Shown here: piece after piece, positions 8,185 to 16,654 of the stretch | Numbering within the stretch: position 1 is the first letter of the stretch | How the letters are laid out: every line of letters starts with the position of its first letter | NCBI RefSeq assembly: GCF_002571225.1 | Contig: NZ_NVEC01000096.1 | Span: forward strand, 1-64,000 | From: Bacillus sp. AFS059628 | GTDB lineage: Bacteria > Bacillota > Bacilli > Bacillales > Bacillaceae_G | Length of the DNA stretch: 64,000 bases | Reading direction: 5' to 3' | The notes under the pieces: generated by a model | The model's database searches: none | What the model was told of the DNA's origin: nothing | The model's input: only the letters and a program-made list of their open reading frames with translations | Translations under genes and position numbers: made by a program

Positions 8185-9573
8185 TCAACTTCCAACAAAC
8201 TCTCCAACTAATCCCTTCGCTTTCTCCAAAGCCTTTTCAATCTGTTCAAACCCAGTCCCGCCAGCACTATTACGGCGCTTTACAGCGGCATATGATGAAA
8301 GAACTTCATACAAATCTTCTTCAAATAACGAACTCATCTCTTTATACGTTTCAAGTGGTACATCTACTAAATAAATTCCTTTTTGTGTGCAGTGTAGCAC
8401 TAGCTTCCCAACAATTTCATGAGCTTGACGGAATGGTAGTCCTTTGTTTGCTAAGTAATCGGCAATTTCTGTTGCGTTAGAGAAATCTTGCGTTACAGCT
8501 TTCCCCATTTTTTCTTTGTTTACAGTCATTGTCTCTAACATGCCCGCCATAATATGAAGGCAGCCTTCTACTGTTTTTACTGTATCAAACATTCCTTCTT
8601 TATCTTCTTGCAAGTCTTTATTGTAAGCGAGCGGTAATCCTTTCATAACTGTAAGTAAACTAAATAAATTACCGTACACTCTGCCTGTTTTACCGCGGAT
8701 TAGTTCCGCCATATCTGGATTTTTCTTTTGCGGCATAATGCTGCTTCCCGTTGCGTATTGGTCGCTCATTTCAATAAATTGAAACTCTTGGCTACTCCAT
8801 AAAATAAGTTCTTCACAAAAGCGTGATAAGTGCATCATGAGCATAGATGAGTTACTTAGGAACTCCAGTATGAAATCACGATCACTTACTGCATCTAAGC
8901 TATTTTCATAGATTCCATTAAATCCAAGAAGCTCCGCGCTATATTCTCGGTCAATCGGGAATGTTGTCCCAGCTAACGCTCCTGCTCCTAATGGGGAAAT
9001 GTTAATACGCTTTAACGAATCTTCATAACGGTTCATATCGCGCTCTAACATCCAAAAGTAAGCGAGAATATGATGTGCAAATGAAATCGGCTGCGCACGC
9101 TGCAAATGCGTATAGCCAGGCATAATCGTTTCAATATTATTTTCCGCTTGATGAACAAGAACAGTTTGCAATTGTTTTGTAGCTTTTATAATATGTTCTA
9201 CTTTTTCTTTCAAATATAAATGCATGTCAGTCGCTACTTGATCGTTACGGCTTCGGCCAGTATGAAGTTTCCCTCCTACTTCACCGATTTTTTCAATTAA
9301 CATCTTTTCGATATTTAAATGAATGTCTTCCGCTTCAACTGAAAAATGCAATTTATTTTGTTTCGCTTCTTCTAATAAATATTGAAGACCTATCTTTATT
9401 TTTTCGGCTTCTTCTTTCGTAACGATGCCTTGCTTTGCTAGCATCGTTACGTGTGCAATACTTCCGTTTATATCTTGATTTACTAACTGTTGATCAAAGG
9501 AGATGGATGCTCCGAACTCTTCAACCCATGCTTCCGCTTCTTCTGTAAAACGTCCGCCCCAAAGTTTGCTCAC
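8185..9573 (-). CDS. argH: Argininosuccinate lyase
   Basis: This 462-residue enzyme splits argininosuccinate into arginine and fumarate, the last step of arginine synthesis, in the cytoplasm. The start [12 protein letters not shown] and the fumarase-superfamily signature [12 protein letters not shown] (about residues 277-288) are diagnostic, and the length is normal. It overlaps argG by 4 nt (ATGA), so the two are translationally coupled and co-transcribed from the ARG-box-controlled promoter upstream of argG. Confidence 0.97.
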   Translation of the reverse strand: MSKLWGGRFTEEAEAWVEEFGASISFDQQLVNQDINGSIAHVTMLAKQGIVTKEEAEKIKIGLQYLLEEAKQNKLHFSVEAEDIHLNIEKMLIEKIGEVGGKLHTGRSRNDQVATDMHLYLKEKVEHIIKATKQLQTVLVHQAENNIETIMPGYTHLQRAQPISFAHHILAYFWMLERDMNRYEDSLKRINISPLGAGALAGTTFPIDREYSAELLGFNGIYENSLDAVSDRDFILEFLSNSSMLMMHLSRFCEELILWSSQEFQFIEMSDQYATGSSIMPQKKNPDMAELIRGKTGRVYGNLFSLLTVMKGLPLAYNKDLQEDKEGMFDTVKTVEGCLHIMAGMLETMTVNKEKMGKAVTQDFSNATEIADYLANKGLPFRQAHEIVGKLVLHCTQKGIYLVDVPLETYKEMSSLFEEDLYEVLSSYAAVKRRNSAGGTGFEQIEKALEKAKGLVGEFVGS

Positions 9574-10775
9574 GCTTCCACCTTCTTTTGATTCACTTGG
9601 CTGTATACTTTCGTTGGTAAACCGAATAATGAAATGAATCCAACTGCTGCATCATGATTAAACTCGTCCTGGGCAGTATATGTTGCTAGTTTTTCATCGT
9701 ATAAAGAGTACTCAGATTTGCGTCCTTCTACAATCGCATGGCCTTTAAATAATTTCACTCGCACTGTACCTGTTACATTCTTTTGCGTTTCTTGTAAGAA
9801 AGCGTTAAGCGCTTGTTTTAAAGGTGAGAACCATAAACCGTTATAAATAAGTTCTGTTATTTTTTGCTCAATCATCGGTTTAAAATGCGCTACTTCTTTT
9901 ACGAGTGTTAAATCTTCCAGTTCCTTATGCGCCGTAATTAATGTCATTGCTGCTGGGCATTCGTATACTTCACGTGATTTAATACCAACAAGACGATTTT
10001 CAACGTGATCGATACGTCCAACGCCATGTTTCCCAGCAAGTGCGTTTAACGTTTTAATAAGTTCTGAAAGTGGATAGGCAGTACCATTTAAAGTAGTCGG
10101 TACGCCTGCTTCAAACCCGATTTCTACAAACTCGGGTTTATTCGGTGTATCTTCTAATGCCAATGTCATCTCATATGCATCTTCTGGCGGCGCTGCCCAT
10201 GGATCTTCTAAAATGCCACATTCATTGCTGCGTCCCCATAAGTTTTGATCGATTGAAAATGGGCTATCTAAATTAATCGGAATTGGTACATTGTTTTCTT
10301 TTGCATATGCAATTTCTTCTTCACGTGACCATTTCCATTCACGTACAGGCGCAATCACTTCTAAGTAAGGATTTAACGCTTGAATAGAAACTTCAAAACG
10401 AACTTGATCATTCCCTTTCCCTGTACATCCGTGTGCAACTGCAGTCGCTCCTTCTTGTTCTGCAATCTCTACTAATTTCTTCGCGATAAGCGGACGTGAT
10501 AACGCTGAAACGAGAGGGTATTTCCCTTCGTATAACGTGTGCGCTTGCATCGCCATCAATGCATATTCATTTGCAAATTCTTCTTGAACATCAATCATAT
10601 ATGATTTAATTGCACCTACTGAAAGTGCCTTTTCTTTTACAAATGCTAAGTCTTTACCTTCCCCTAAGTCTAAACAAAGCGCGATAATATCATAATTCTT
10701 CTCTTGTAACCATTTAATTGCAACGGAAGTATCAAGACCTCCAGAATATGCTAATACAACTTTCTTTTTCTCCAT
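9570..10775 (-). CDS. argG: Argininosuccinate synthase
   Basis: This 401-residue enzyme joins citrulline and aspartate using ATP to make argininosuccinate. The N-terminal PP-loop AYSGGLDTS (about residues 9-17), the motif [13 protein letters not shown] and the length match the family. I chose ATG 10775 because AGGGGGA lies 6 nt upstream; the upstream ATG at 10805 falls inside the predicted ArgR site. It is the first gene of argGH. Confidence 0.97.
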   Translation of the reverse strand: MEKKKVVLAYSGGLDTSVAIKWLQEKNYDIIALCLDLGEGKDLAFVKEKALSVGAIKSYMIDVQEEFANEYALMAMQAHTLYEGKYPLVSALSRPLIAKKLVEIAEQEGATAVAHGCTGKGNDQVRFEVSIQALNPYLEVIAPVREWKWSREEEIAYAKENNVPIPINLDSPFSIDQNLWGRSNECGILEDPWAAPPEDAYEMTLALEDTPNKPEFVEIGFEAGVPTTLNGTAYPLSELIKTLNALAGKHGVGRIDHVENRLVGIKSREVYECPAAMTLITAHKELEDLTLVKEVAHFKPMIEQKITELIYNGLWFSPLKQALNAFLQETQKNVTGTVRVKLFKGHAIVEGRKSEYSLYDEKLATYTAQDEFNHDAAVGFISLFGLPTKVYSQVNQKKVEA

Positions 10776-10789
10776 TTTGCATCCCCCTA

Positions 10790-10827
10790 AAGAATAAATA
10801 TTCATTTTCTTTTATAATAATTCACAC
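10790..10827 (-). promoter_or_regulatory. Tandem ARG boxes (ArgR/AhrC operator) upstream of argG
   Basis: On the minus strand, AATGAATATTTATTCTTT (about 10789-10806) matches the ARG-box consensus TNTGAATWWWWATTCANW at nearly all positions. A weaker half-conserved copy, TGTGAATTATTATAAA, lies at about 10812-10827. Two adjacent boxes are the usual arginine-repressor arrangement, so argGH is probably repressed by ArgR with arginine. Confidence 0.65.
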
Positions 10828-10941
10828 TTTAACACCTTTTACAAAATGTATCAAGAGTCATTTTCAAATTTTTTCAAACAATTTCGTCGAACTTCTTTCT
10901 GTTTTTATGTAAAATATAAGCAGGAAAACGGGGGTGAACTT

Positions 10942-11259
10942 ATGGAAAAGTATTTCTTATACGATGATCATCTAGGAATTGAAATTCCTCATTTACAAGA
11001 AGATTGGGAAGATATCCCCGAAAAAATGCAGCATGCTATTTTATTGAAATGGGAACAAGTTCGAGGAAAGATTCCGGATCGAATAAAAGAACTCGAGCAC
11101 TCTATTAATGCAAAACAGCATCATTTAAATAACGAAGAAGACTTCGAAATTTCTTGCAAGCTGAATTCAGAAATTGCCGATCTTGCTTCCATCATTAATG
11201 ACCTTTGGCTTTGGTATCGACTCACTCAACATGTATCTGAGGGGAAGGCACACCAATGA
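10942..11259 (+). CDS. Small helical protein divergent from argG
   Basis: This 105-residue charged soluble protein (MEKYFLYDDHLGIEIPHLQED...) has several amphipathic helices (RIKELEHSINAKQHHLNNEEDFE). The start at 10942 follows a GGGGGTGA site; the longer in-frame form from 10846 lacks one. No family or function is recognised, though proteins like it are common in Bacillus. It is divergent from argGH and ends at a bidirectional terminator. Confidence 0.6.
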   Translation: MEKYFLYDDHLGIEIPHLQEDWEDIPEKMQHAILLKWEQVRGKIPDRIKELEHSINAKQHHLNNEEDFEISCKLNSEIADLASIINDLWLWYRLTQHVSEGKAHQ

Positions 11260-11302
11260 AAAAAGCATGCCCCTCAATTAATTTGGGTCATGCTTTTTTG
11301 TC
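11259..11302. terminator. Bidirectional terminator
   Basis: A stem AAAAAAGCATG.CC/GG.CATGCTTTTTT directly follows the plus-strand stop and overlaps the end of the minus-strand zinc-ribbon gene. Confidence 0.85.
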
Positions 11303-11482
11303 GTAACACGATTTACAATATATTTCTTGTGCTGTTTTTGCCAAACACACATCAAATGGACCAACTAATATACTCCTTTCTTTCGGCAACTTTACAAAAG
11401 CAACAAGCTCTTCTTCATATTGAATCTTTTTCTGACATGAAACACATGTTAATTCTTTTCTTTTAAACATGTCTTTTAGCAT
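11288..11482 (-). CDS. Small zinc-ribbon-like protein
   Basis: This 64-residue protein has CVSC near residue 13 and CKSC near residue 58, a spaced four-cysteine set that would bind zinc, with a beta-rich middle (EELVAFVKLP). It has no membrane segment. The start at 11482 has a modest AAAGGGAAATGAG site; a second Met at residue 5 is possible. The function is unknown. It converges on the preceding small gene and shares its terminator. Confidence 0.6.
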   Translation of the reverse strand: MLKDMFKRKELTCVSCQKKIQYEEELVAFVKLPKERSILVGPFDVCLAKTAQEIYCKSCYDKKA

Positions 11483-11604
11483 ATTCTCATTTCCCTTTTA
11501 TCTATCTATATTAATATACTCTCATAATAGTTAAGACTTGTAAAAAAATGACACATTCCAAAGTGAACGATTCATATACTATGTACAAAAGGAGGTTCAA
11601 ACTT

Positions 11605-11703
11605 ATGCGTGCTTTCGTTATTATCGCTTTAACTTTTTTAAGTGTGATTAGCTGGGATGCGTTTTTTAAAGATAAAAGTGATGATAAGAATACAACTGAA
11701 TAA
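11605..11703 (+). CDS. 32-residue membrane-anchored small protein
   Basis: This short ORF has a perfect AAAGGAGG site 8 nt before ATG 11605. It encodes a hydrophobic first half (RAFVIIALTFLSVISWDAFF) and a charged tail (KDKSDDKNTTE). The layout is a single membrane anchor with a soluble acidic end. No family is recognised. The ribosome site and amino-acid pattern argue that it is translated. Confidence 0.6.
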   Translation: MRAFVIIALTFLSVISWDAFFKDKSDDKNTTE

Positions 11704-11857
11704 AAACTCTTCTTTTCTTACTTATTGGACAAACTAAAAAACTGTTCAATTCTGCAAAATAACTTAGGCTTTTCTACAAAAATATTTAAACATAACAATT
11801 TTTGTAGATTTCCTCCGTTTATTGTCGGTTTCCATCCGCATACATTTTTTGAAAGTA

Positions 11858-11866
11858 TGATATAAT
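11858..11866 (+). promoter_or_regulatory. Extended -10 promoter of the yitT-type leader
   Basis: TGATATAAT is an exact extended -10 element (TGnTATAAT) about 34 nt before the first leader ORF. No good -35 is seen, as expected for an extended -10 promoter. Confidence 0.55.
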
Positions 11867-11899
11867 AATATAAATCTTGAAGGAAGGGATTTTGATATC

Positions 11900-11950
11900 A
11901 TGATCGCTCGAAGGAGCATGTGGCATCGTATTGACGAATCATACACGTAG
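11900..11950 (+). CDS. Leader peptide 1 of the yitT-type gene
   Basis: ATG 11900 follows a GAAGGAAGGG site and encodes MIARRSMWHRIDESYT, stopping at TAG 11948-11950. The stop is directly followed by CGTATTTTT, the 5' arm of a hairpin (11951-11959 with 11985-11994). The peptide is closely similar to leader peptide 2, so selection on peptide or codons is likely. Probably a regulatory uORF. Confidence 0.65.
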   Translation: MIARRSMWHRIDESYT

Positions 11951-11994
11951 CGTATTTTTCAGCTCAGATACTTTAGTCTAGCGAAAAAAATACG
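11951..11994 (+). promoter_or_regulatory. Leader hairpin 1
   Basis: CGTATTTTT pairs perfectly with AAAAATACG across a 25-nt loop. It starts at the base after uORF1's stop codon, so a ribosome at the stop would prevent it forming. There is no T-run after it, so it is not a classical terminator. Confidence 0.55.
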
Positions 11995-12008
11995 AGAGTG
12001 GGGAAATT

Positions 12009-12059
12009 ATGATTGCCCGAAGGATAATTTGGCAAAAAAAAGACTCTTCTTACACATAG
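12009..12059 (+). CDS. Leader peptide 2 of the yitT-type gene
   Basis: ATG 12009 follows GTGGGGAAATT and encodes MIARRIIWQKKDSSYT, stopping at TAG 12057-12059. It has the same length as leader peptide 1 and shares MIARR, the central W and the final SYT. The stop is again followed by CGTTTT and a hairpin. The similarity points to tandem duplication of a uORF-hairpin cassette. Confidence 0.65.
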   Translation: MIARRIIWQKKDSSYT

Positions 12060-12060
12060 C

Positions 12061-12099
12061 GTTTTGTTTAGGGCTTAATTGTTACTAGCTAAACAAAAC
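12061..12099 (+). promoter_or_regulatory. Leader hairpin 2
   Basis: GTTTTGTTTAG (12061-12071) pairs perfectly with CTAAACAAAAC (12089-12099). The identical 11-mer GTTTTGTTTAG recurs at 12140-12150, so the 3' arm has two possible partners, a switch-like arrangement. Confidence 0.6.
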
Positions 12100-12120
12100 A
12101 AAGAAGAGCAGGATTGCTAA

Positions 12121-12150
12121 ATGAAGAATCCTACTCCACGTTTTGTTTAG
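12121..12150 (+). CDS. Possible leader peptide 3 (nine residues)
   Basis: ATG 12121, with AGGA 7 nt upstream, encodes MKNPTPRFV and ends at TAG 12148-12150. The TAG is followed by TCGTTTT, much like the other cassettes. Its last codons are the second copy of the 11-mer that can pair with hairpin 2. It is short, so translation is uncertain. Confidence 0.4.
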   Translation: MKNPTPRFV

Positions 12151-12175
12151 TCGTTTTAAGACTTAAACTAAAACG
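12139..12175 (+). promoter_or_regulatory. Leader hairpin 3
   Basis: CGTTTTGTTTAGTC (12139-12152) pairs with GACTTAAACTAAAACG (12160-12175) with two bulged bases. The 5' arm overlaps the end of the nine-residue ORF. Confidence 0.5.
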
Positions 12176-12191
12176 AAAGTAGGGAGAATTG

Positions 12192-12233
12192 ATGGACGAG
12201 AGGATTATTCGTTATTTCTTCAGCGACATATAG
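12192..12233 (+). CDS. Leader peptide 4 of the yitT-type gene
   Basis: ATG 12192 follows TAGGGAGAA and encodes MDERIIRYFFSDI, ending at TAG 12231-12233. The context TAGCGTAGTTAG repeats the TAG-CGT junction of cassettes 1 and 2. It lies 99 nt before the main start and its stop abuts the last switch-like hairpin. Confidence 0.55.
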   Translation: MDERIIRYFFSDI

Positions 12234-12234
12234 C

Positions 12235-12315
12235 GTAGTTAGTTTTTTCGTAAACTAACTGAAGCTACATGTGAGCTCGTAGTTAGTTTACAACACAAAA
12301 AGGACTACTAACTAC
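12235..12315 (+). promoter_or_regulatory. Leader alternating hairpin in front of the yitT-type start
   Basis: Two identical arms GTAGTTAGTTT (12235-12245 and 12279-12289) alternate with two complementary arms, AAACTAACT (12252-12260) and ACTAACTAC (12307-12315). Pairings 1:2 with 3:4, or 2:3 alone, exclude each other. The last arm ends about 5 nt before the ribosome site AAGAAGGA of the main gene, so pairing 3:4 could affect its access. Confidence 0.6.
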
Positions 12316-12332
12316 GGAAAGAAGGAATAACG

Positions 12333-12995
12333 ATGAGGAACATCCAAAGTCGACAAATTATTAAAGAAGTTTTTATGGTTTTAATCGGTTCATTTATTTT
12401 AGCAGCAGCGCTATATCACATTCACTTCCAAAACCACTTAACAGAAGGTGGATTTGTAGGTATCGCACTATTCATCCAAAATTTTTATGATATTTCACCA
12501 TCTATTTCAACTGTAATGATGGATATCCCAATTATTTTACTATGTGCTTCATTGTTAGGTAGAAAAATGGTTGGCTATTCATTCTTAGGTTCAATTTCAT
12601 TCGGAGTATTTTATTCTCTTATGGAAAATTATTCTCCATTTACGGTCGATTTATCAAACAATTTATTTATAGCTGCAGTAGTTGGCGGTGCGTTAGCTGG
12701 TATTGGACTCGGTTTTATATTGCGATTTGGCGGTGCAACCGGTGGAGACGATATTTTAACAATTGTATTAAGTAAAAAAACACGTTTTACAATTGGGCAA
12801 ATTTTCTTCGTCTTTGACGCGATTGTTCTTGCGCTTTCATTATATTATTTAAATTGGACAGAAATCGCTTTTACTATTCTTTCGATTGCCGTACAGGCAA
12901 AAACATTGGATTTAATTTATTATCCAAAAACAGAAAAAGCAGAAGAAAAGCAACCAGTATCTATTCCAATGTCCAAAAAGCATGCAACAAATTAA
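12333..12995 (+). CDS. YitT/YczE-type membrane protein
   Basis: This 220-residue integral membrane protein has five or six membrane segments (about residues 12-29, 39-50, 57-74, 80-95, 106-128 and 155-180) and the glycine-rich family motif RFGGATGGDDILT around residues 131-143, which marks YitT-type proteins. The family is thought to be transporters, but the substrate is not established. It lacks the C-terminal DUF2179 domain of the longer YitT proteins. The long leader with four small ORFs and switching hairpins suggests that translation of the leader controls this gene. Confidence 0.8.
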   Translation: MRNIQSRQIIKEVFMVLIGSFILAAALYHIHFQNHLTEGGFVGIALFIQNFYDISPSISTVMMDIPIILLCASLLGRKMVGYSFLGSISFGVFYSLMENYSPFTVDLSNNLFIAAVVGGALAGIGLGFILRFGGATGGDDILTIVLSKKTRFTIGQIFFVFDAIVLALSLYYLNWTEIAFTILSIAVQAKTLDLIYYPKTEKAEEKQPVSIPMSKKHATN

Positions 12996-13028
12996 AAAGC
13001 GAAAGGCTTCGGCCTCTCGCTTTTTTTA
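12994..13028. terminator. Bidirectional terminator
   Basis: A stem AAAAAGCGAAAGGC/GCCTCTCGCTTTTT lies between the convergent yitT-type and EcsC-like genes. Confidence 0.85.
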
Positions 13029-13859
13029 CGCTCTTTTTTCCTTCTCAACTATGTGGCGCACTTGATAAAATCTATTTGCAAATTCAGTAACGTTTCTTGT
13101 TAAACGATAATTTACTGTAGATCCGATTGCCATTCCAATTACCGGAATACCTTGGAATAATTTACGACGAAGAGCGTAAATCGAAAATGTTTTTAAAATT
13201 TGTTTTAACACAACTTCAGTAGAAGCTGGTTGCAACACTGCTTCGTCTCCTTCGTAGAAGAACGAATCTTCTTGCTCTAGCTCTTGCAGTAAATTGTACC
13301 ATGCGTATTGCTGAAGTCTTCCTGGTAGTAATGACGCATGAAATACCTTTAACGCAAGCATCATTTCATAAGGCTTGTTCACATCATGCCCAAATGATGT
13401 TGCAATAAGTTGGACAGCCTTCACATTTAACGCAATCATAACCGGGAAATCAGCTGTTAATAATAATAAACCTCCAGCACCCGTCGCTCCGCCTTGTACG
13501 AATGAATATAAACGATGTCGTGCTGTTTGCTGCTCTGCTATGTATGTTAATTGATCAATAGATAATTCTTTTAGGTCCTCTAGTTGCTCAATCGATTCAT
13601 CAAATAATCTCGACGTTCCTAAAATACGATTACGCGCCTCTAACTGCGATTGTGAACTTTGAATCAATGCATGCAAATGAAAGAGCCATCCGTCTGCTTT
13701 CGTAAAGAAATCTTTTCGTTTTTTCTCAGGTAGTTTCGCAATTGTAGCATGTACCCATTTATCAAACATTTTTTGAAAATCAGTCGCTTCTTGCTCAACT
13801 AATTGCGATTCCCATTCTTTTATATTGTCTAAAATGGCTTGTTCTCGCTTCGATCGCAT
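13026..13859 (-). CDS. EcsC-family protein
   Basis: This 277-residue protein has two features of the EcsC family: a glycine-rich hydrophobic stretch (FVQGGATGAGGLLLLTADFPVMIALN, about residues 139-164) and a second one near the end (LFQGIPVIGMAIGSTVNYRLT). I chose ATG 13859, 8 nt after GAGGTGG; a GTG four codons upstream overlaps that site. EcsC-type proteins are associated with ABC exporters and membrane quality control in Bacillus, but this paralogue is solitary and its role is unknown. Confidence 0.75.
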   Translation of the reverse strand: MRSKREQAILDNIKEWESQLVEQEATDFQKMFDKWVHATIAKLPEKKRKDFFTKADGWLFHLHALIQSSQSQLEARNRILGTSRLFDESIEQLEDLKELSIDQLTYIAEQQTARHRLYSFVQGGATGAGGLLLLTADFPVMIALNVKAVQLIATSFGHDVNKPYEMMLALKVFHASLLPGRLQQYAWYNLLQELEQEDSFFYEGDEAVLQPASTEVVLKQILKTFSIYALRRKLFQGIPVIGMAIGSTVNYRLTRNVTEFANRFYQVRHIVEKEKRA

Positions 13860-13987
13860 CGTAACAACCACCTCGTTCGATTTTTTTCTATTGTAACATA
13901 TTTCTGCTTATTCTTTGCAAATATGCTTGTCTATCTTTATTCACATACCATTTTTGAGTAGCATAAAATATTAACAAAAAGGATGAG

Positions 13988-14632
13988 ATGAATCACATGA
14001 ATTTATCCAATATAAAAAAAGAATATAACGCAGTATTCAGCTTAGGACAAAACTGCTGGCCTGCTTGGGCATTATATCAATTCGAATTATCACCATTTTT
14101 TGGCGTTATCGATTTTATGCTAAGCCCTTCATTAGAAAAAGTGAATGTATTATTACAAAATCGATTTGACCGTTTTTTACAGTTCGAAAACTTATCCTTC
14201 ATCTCATTTTGGGATGATGGTGCGAAATTAAGACTCCGTGACAACCTATATGAAATCGACTCTTGCCACGACTTTAAAACAGATGTAAATACACCAACTT
14301 CTTGGCCTTCTTATACAGAAATTAAGTTAAACTATGAGCATCGAATTCATCGTTTTCTAACTACAATTGACACAGCACAATCCATATTGTTTATTCGCAC
14401 TGGAGGAACATACGAAGAAGCACGTTCCTTGGAACACATTTTATCTCAAATCGTTACACATACATTCTCCGTCCTATTACTCATTCCTGAAGATGTACCA
14501 ACTGTTACGGAAGAAGATTGGGGATTACAAAATATTTGTGTTATAAAATGTCCTATTATGGATGTATTTCAGTACAATGAAGCATTTTGGGGAGACTTAT
14601 TCGATGGGATTACGATTAAACCACATTCTTAA
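13988..14632 (+). CDS. DUF1796 putative papain-like cysteine peptidase
   Basis: This 214-residue soluble protein opens with the motif VFSLGQNCWPAWALY, the conserved Ser-Leu-Gly-x-x-Cys of DUF1796, whose Cys is the proposed nucleophile. A His/Asp-rich middle (YEIDSCHDFKTD) and a later IRTGG strand are also family-like. The start may be 13988 or the ATG three codons on; both are compatible with AAGGATGAG. The substrate is unknown. It is monocistronic, before the Nudix gene. Confidence 0.7.
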   Translation: MNHMNLSNIKKEYNAVFSLGQNCWPAWALYQFELSPFFGVIDFMLSPSLEKVNVLLQNRFDRFLQFENLSFISFWDDGAKLRLRDNLYEIDSCHDFKTDVNTPTSWPSYTEIKLNYEHRIHRFLTTIDTAQSILFIRTGGTYEEARSLEHILSQIVTHTFSVLLLIPEDVPTVTEEDWGLQNICVIKCPIMDVFQYNEAFWGDLFDGITIKPHS

Positions 14633-14703
14633 ATACATGACACTTTTTATCACACACTGCATTATAATCATCCTTATACAAAATACATAAGGAGTGGTTG
14701 TAT

Positions 14704-15138
14704 ATGTATCCACGTGCAAAAGCTTTTGGTCTTGCTATACATGACGGTCGCCTTCTCGTACAAGAATATCGTACAGGAGATGAAACATATTATCGACCTG
14801 TTGGCGGTTCAATTGAACTTGGTGAAAAATCAGCACATACCGTTATTCGTGAATATAAAGAAGAGCTTCATACAGAAGTGGAAATCATCAATTATTTAGG
14901 TTGCTTAGAAAATATCTTTCATCTTGACGGAGAAATTGGTCATGAAATCATCCAACTATATTCTCTACGCTTATTAGACACATCACTATATGAAATGGAA
15001 AAAATGAATATACAAGATGAGCAAATAATATCGTATGCGAAATGGATTCCCATTACTGCATTCATTCAAGGGAAGAAAGTACTATATCCAGATGGAATTT
15101 TAAACTATATCCAAAAGAAAAAAGACGAAATCCTATAG
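14704..15138 (+). CDS. Nudix hydrolase
   Basis: This 144-residue enzyme contains a complete Nudix box: GGSIELGEKSAHTVIREYKE followed by ELHTEV, i.e. G-x5-E-x7-REyxEEl. It should cleave a nucleoside diphosphate linked to another group using Mg2+; the exact substrate cannot be read. The start at 14704 follows AAGGAG. The last codons form part of a hairpin that also terminates ackA on the other strand. Confidence 0.9.
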   Translation: MYPRAKAFGLAIHDGRLLVQEYRTGDETYYRPVGGSIELGEKSAHTVIREYKEELHTEVEIINYLGCLENIFHLDGEIGHEIIQLYSLRLLDTSLYEMEKMNIQDEQIISYAKWIPITAFIQGKKVLYPDGILNYIQKKKDEIL

Positions 15139-15157
15139 GATCTCGTCTTGCTTTTCA
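15119..15157. terminator. Bidirectional terminator overlapping the Nudix stop
   Basis: AAGACGAaATCCTATAGGATcTCGTCTT forms a near-perfect hairpin with T-runs on both sides, between the convergent Nudix and ackA genes. Confidence 0.75.
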
Positions 15158-15161
15158 TATA

Positions 15162-16355
15162 TTAACCAATGTTTCCAAGACGTAGTACGTCACGAGCAAT
15201 CATAACTTCTTCGTCAGTTGGAATTACAATAATTTTTACTGGAGAGTGTGGGAAGTTGATGAATGCTTCCTCACCGAATACGTTATTGCGTTTTGCATCG
15301 AAGTATACGCCCATGTACTCAAGGCCTTCTAATACGCGCTCACGAATAATTGCACTGTTTTCACCTACACCAGCTGTGAAGATGATTGCGTCTACACCTT
15401 TCATACGAGCAGTGTAAGAACCGATGTATTTGTGGATACGGCTTACGAATACATCAAGTGCTACTTTCGCACGGTGATCGCCTTCTTCTTCTTTCGCAAT
15501 GATGTCACGTAGGTCACTAGAGAAACCAGTAAGACCTAACATACCACTCTTCTTGTTTAATACGTTAACCACTTCTTCTACTGTTTGACCTGTTTTTTCC
15601 ATGATGTATGGAATTAACGCAGGGTCAAGGTTACCAGAACGTGTACCCATTGTTACACCAGCAAGTGGAGTGAAGCCCATAGAAGTATCGATAGATTTAC
15701 CGCCTTCTACTGCTGCGATACTTGCACCGTTACCTAAGTGACAAGAAAGTAAGCTTAAGCTTTCAAGTGGACGACCTAATAGTTCAGCCGCACGCTCAGT
15801 TACATATTTATGAGAAGTTCCGTGGAAACCGTATTTACGGATGCCGAACTTTTCATAGTACTCATATGGTAAGCTGTATAGGAATGCAGATTCCGGCATT
15901 GTTTGGTGGAATGCTGTATCGAATACTGCTACTGCTGGTACGTTTGGTAATACTTCTTGGAATGCTTTAATACCAACAACGTTTGCTGGGTTATGAAGTG
16001 GTGCTAAATCGCTTAATTCTTCGATATCAGCTAATACTTCATCAGTAATTAAAACAGAGTCAGCAAATTTTTCGCCGCCGTGAACAACACGGTGACCGAT
16101 ACCGCCAATCTCATCTAGAGATTTAACGATTCCGTTTTCAGTTAATTTTTTAAGAAGCATATTAACTGCTACTGCGTGATCTGGAATGTTTGTAACTTCT
16201 TTTTGTTTTTCGCCATCTACAGTAATAGTGAAGATACTATCTTCTAAACCGATACGTTCTACTAAACCTTTTGTTAATACTGTTTCACTTGGCATTTCAA
16301 ATAATTGGAATTTTAAGGAAGAGCTTCCTGCGTTAATCGCGATGATTTTTGACAT
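15162..16355 (-). CDS. ackA: Acetate kinase
   Basis: This 397-residue enzyme interconverts acetyl phosphate plus ADP and acetate plus ATP, the last step of overflow acetate production. The signatures [14 protein letters not shown] at the N-terminus and [10 protein letters not shown] further on, as well as the length, are standard for AckA. It lies downstream of ytxK in the order found in Bacillus. A degenerate cre-like palindrome lies about 85 nt upstream of the start, which would fit known CcpA activation of ackA. Confidence 0.97.
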   Translation of the reverse strand: MSKIIAINAGSSSLKFQLFEMPSETVLTKGLVERIGLEDSIFTITVDGEKQKEVTNIPDHAVAVNMLLKKLTENGIVKSLDEIGGIGHRVVHGGEKFADSVLITDEVLADIEELSDLAPLHNPANVVGIKAFQEVLPNVPAVAVFDTAFHQTMPESAFLYSLPYEYYEKFGIRKYGFHGTSHKYVTERAAELLGRPLESLSLLSCHLGNGASIAAVEGGKSIDTSMGFTPLAGVTMGTRSGNLDPALIPYIMEKTGQTVEEVVNVLNKKSGMLGLTGFSSDLRDIIAKEEEGDHRAKVALDVFVSRIHKYIGSYTARMKGVDAIIFTAGVGENSAIIRERVLEGLEYMGVYFDAKRNNVFGEEAFINFPHSPVKIIVIPTDEEVMIARDVLRLGNIG

Positions 16356-16437
16356 CTAGTCTTTCGCCCCTTTTTCTCTTGGTAGTTGTGTGGATGTTTC
16401 CACAAACCGCTCGATTTTATCTGATCAAATTCACTAA

Positions 16438-16452
16438 ATATGAAAACGTTTC
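16438..16452 (-). promoter_or_regulatory. Degenerate cre-like palindrome upstream of ackA
   Basis: ATGAAAACGTTTCAT is one base shorter than the ideal cre palindrome TGAAAACGTTTTCA. The gap from the ackA start to ytxK (16356-16654) holds this site and AT-rich DNA; no gene is seen in it. Confidence 0.35.
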
Positions 16453-16654
16453 ATTCTTAGCAAATTTTATACTCACGATTTTAATTTAAACATCGTACGA
16501 CATATATTTCAAGTGAAAAAATTGTAACACCAAGAAAAAATATATATTACAGATTTCAAAAAAATTCAGTTTAATCTAGTATATATTTAAAAATATGACA
16601 TATCATATAAAACTGTACTACATGAATCACTAACCCTGTTACATATACCTAACC

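Noticed and set aside
11951-12099. Leader hairpins as Rho-independent terminators
   Set aside because: The stems are AT-rich and no T-run follows them; the next ribosome site follows instead.
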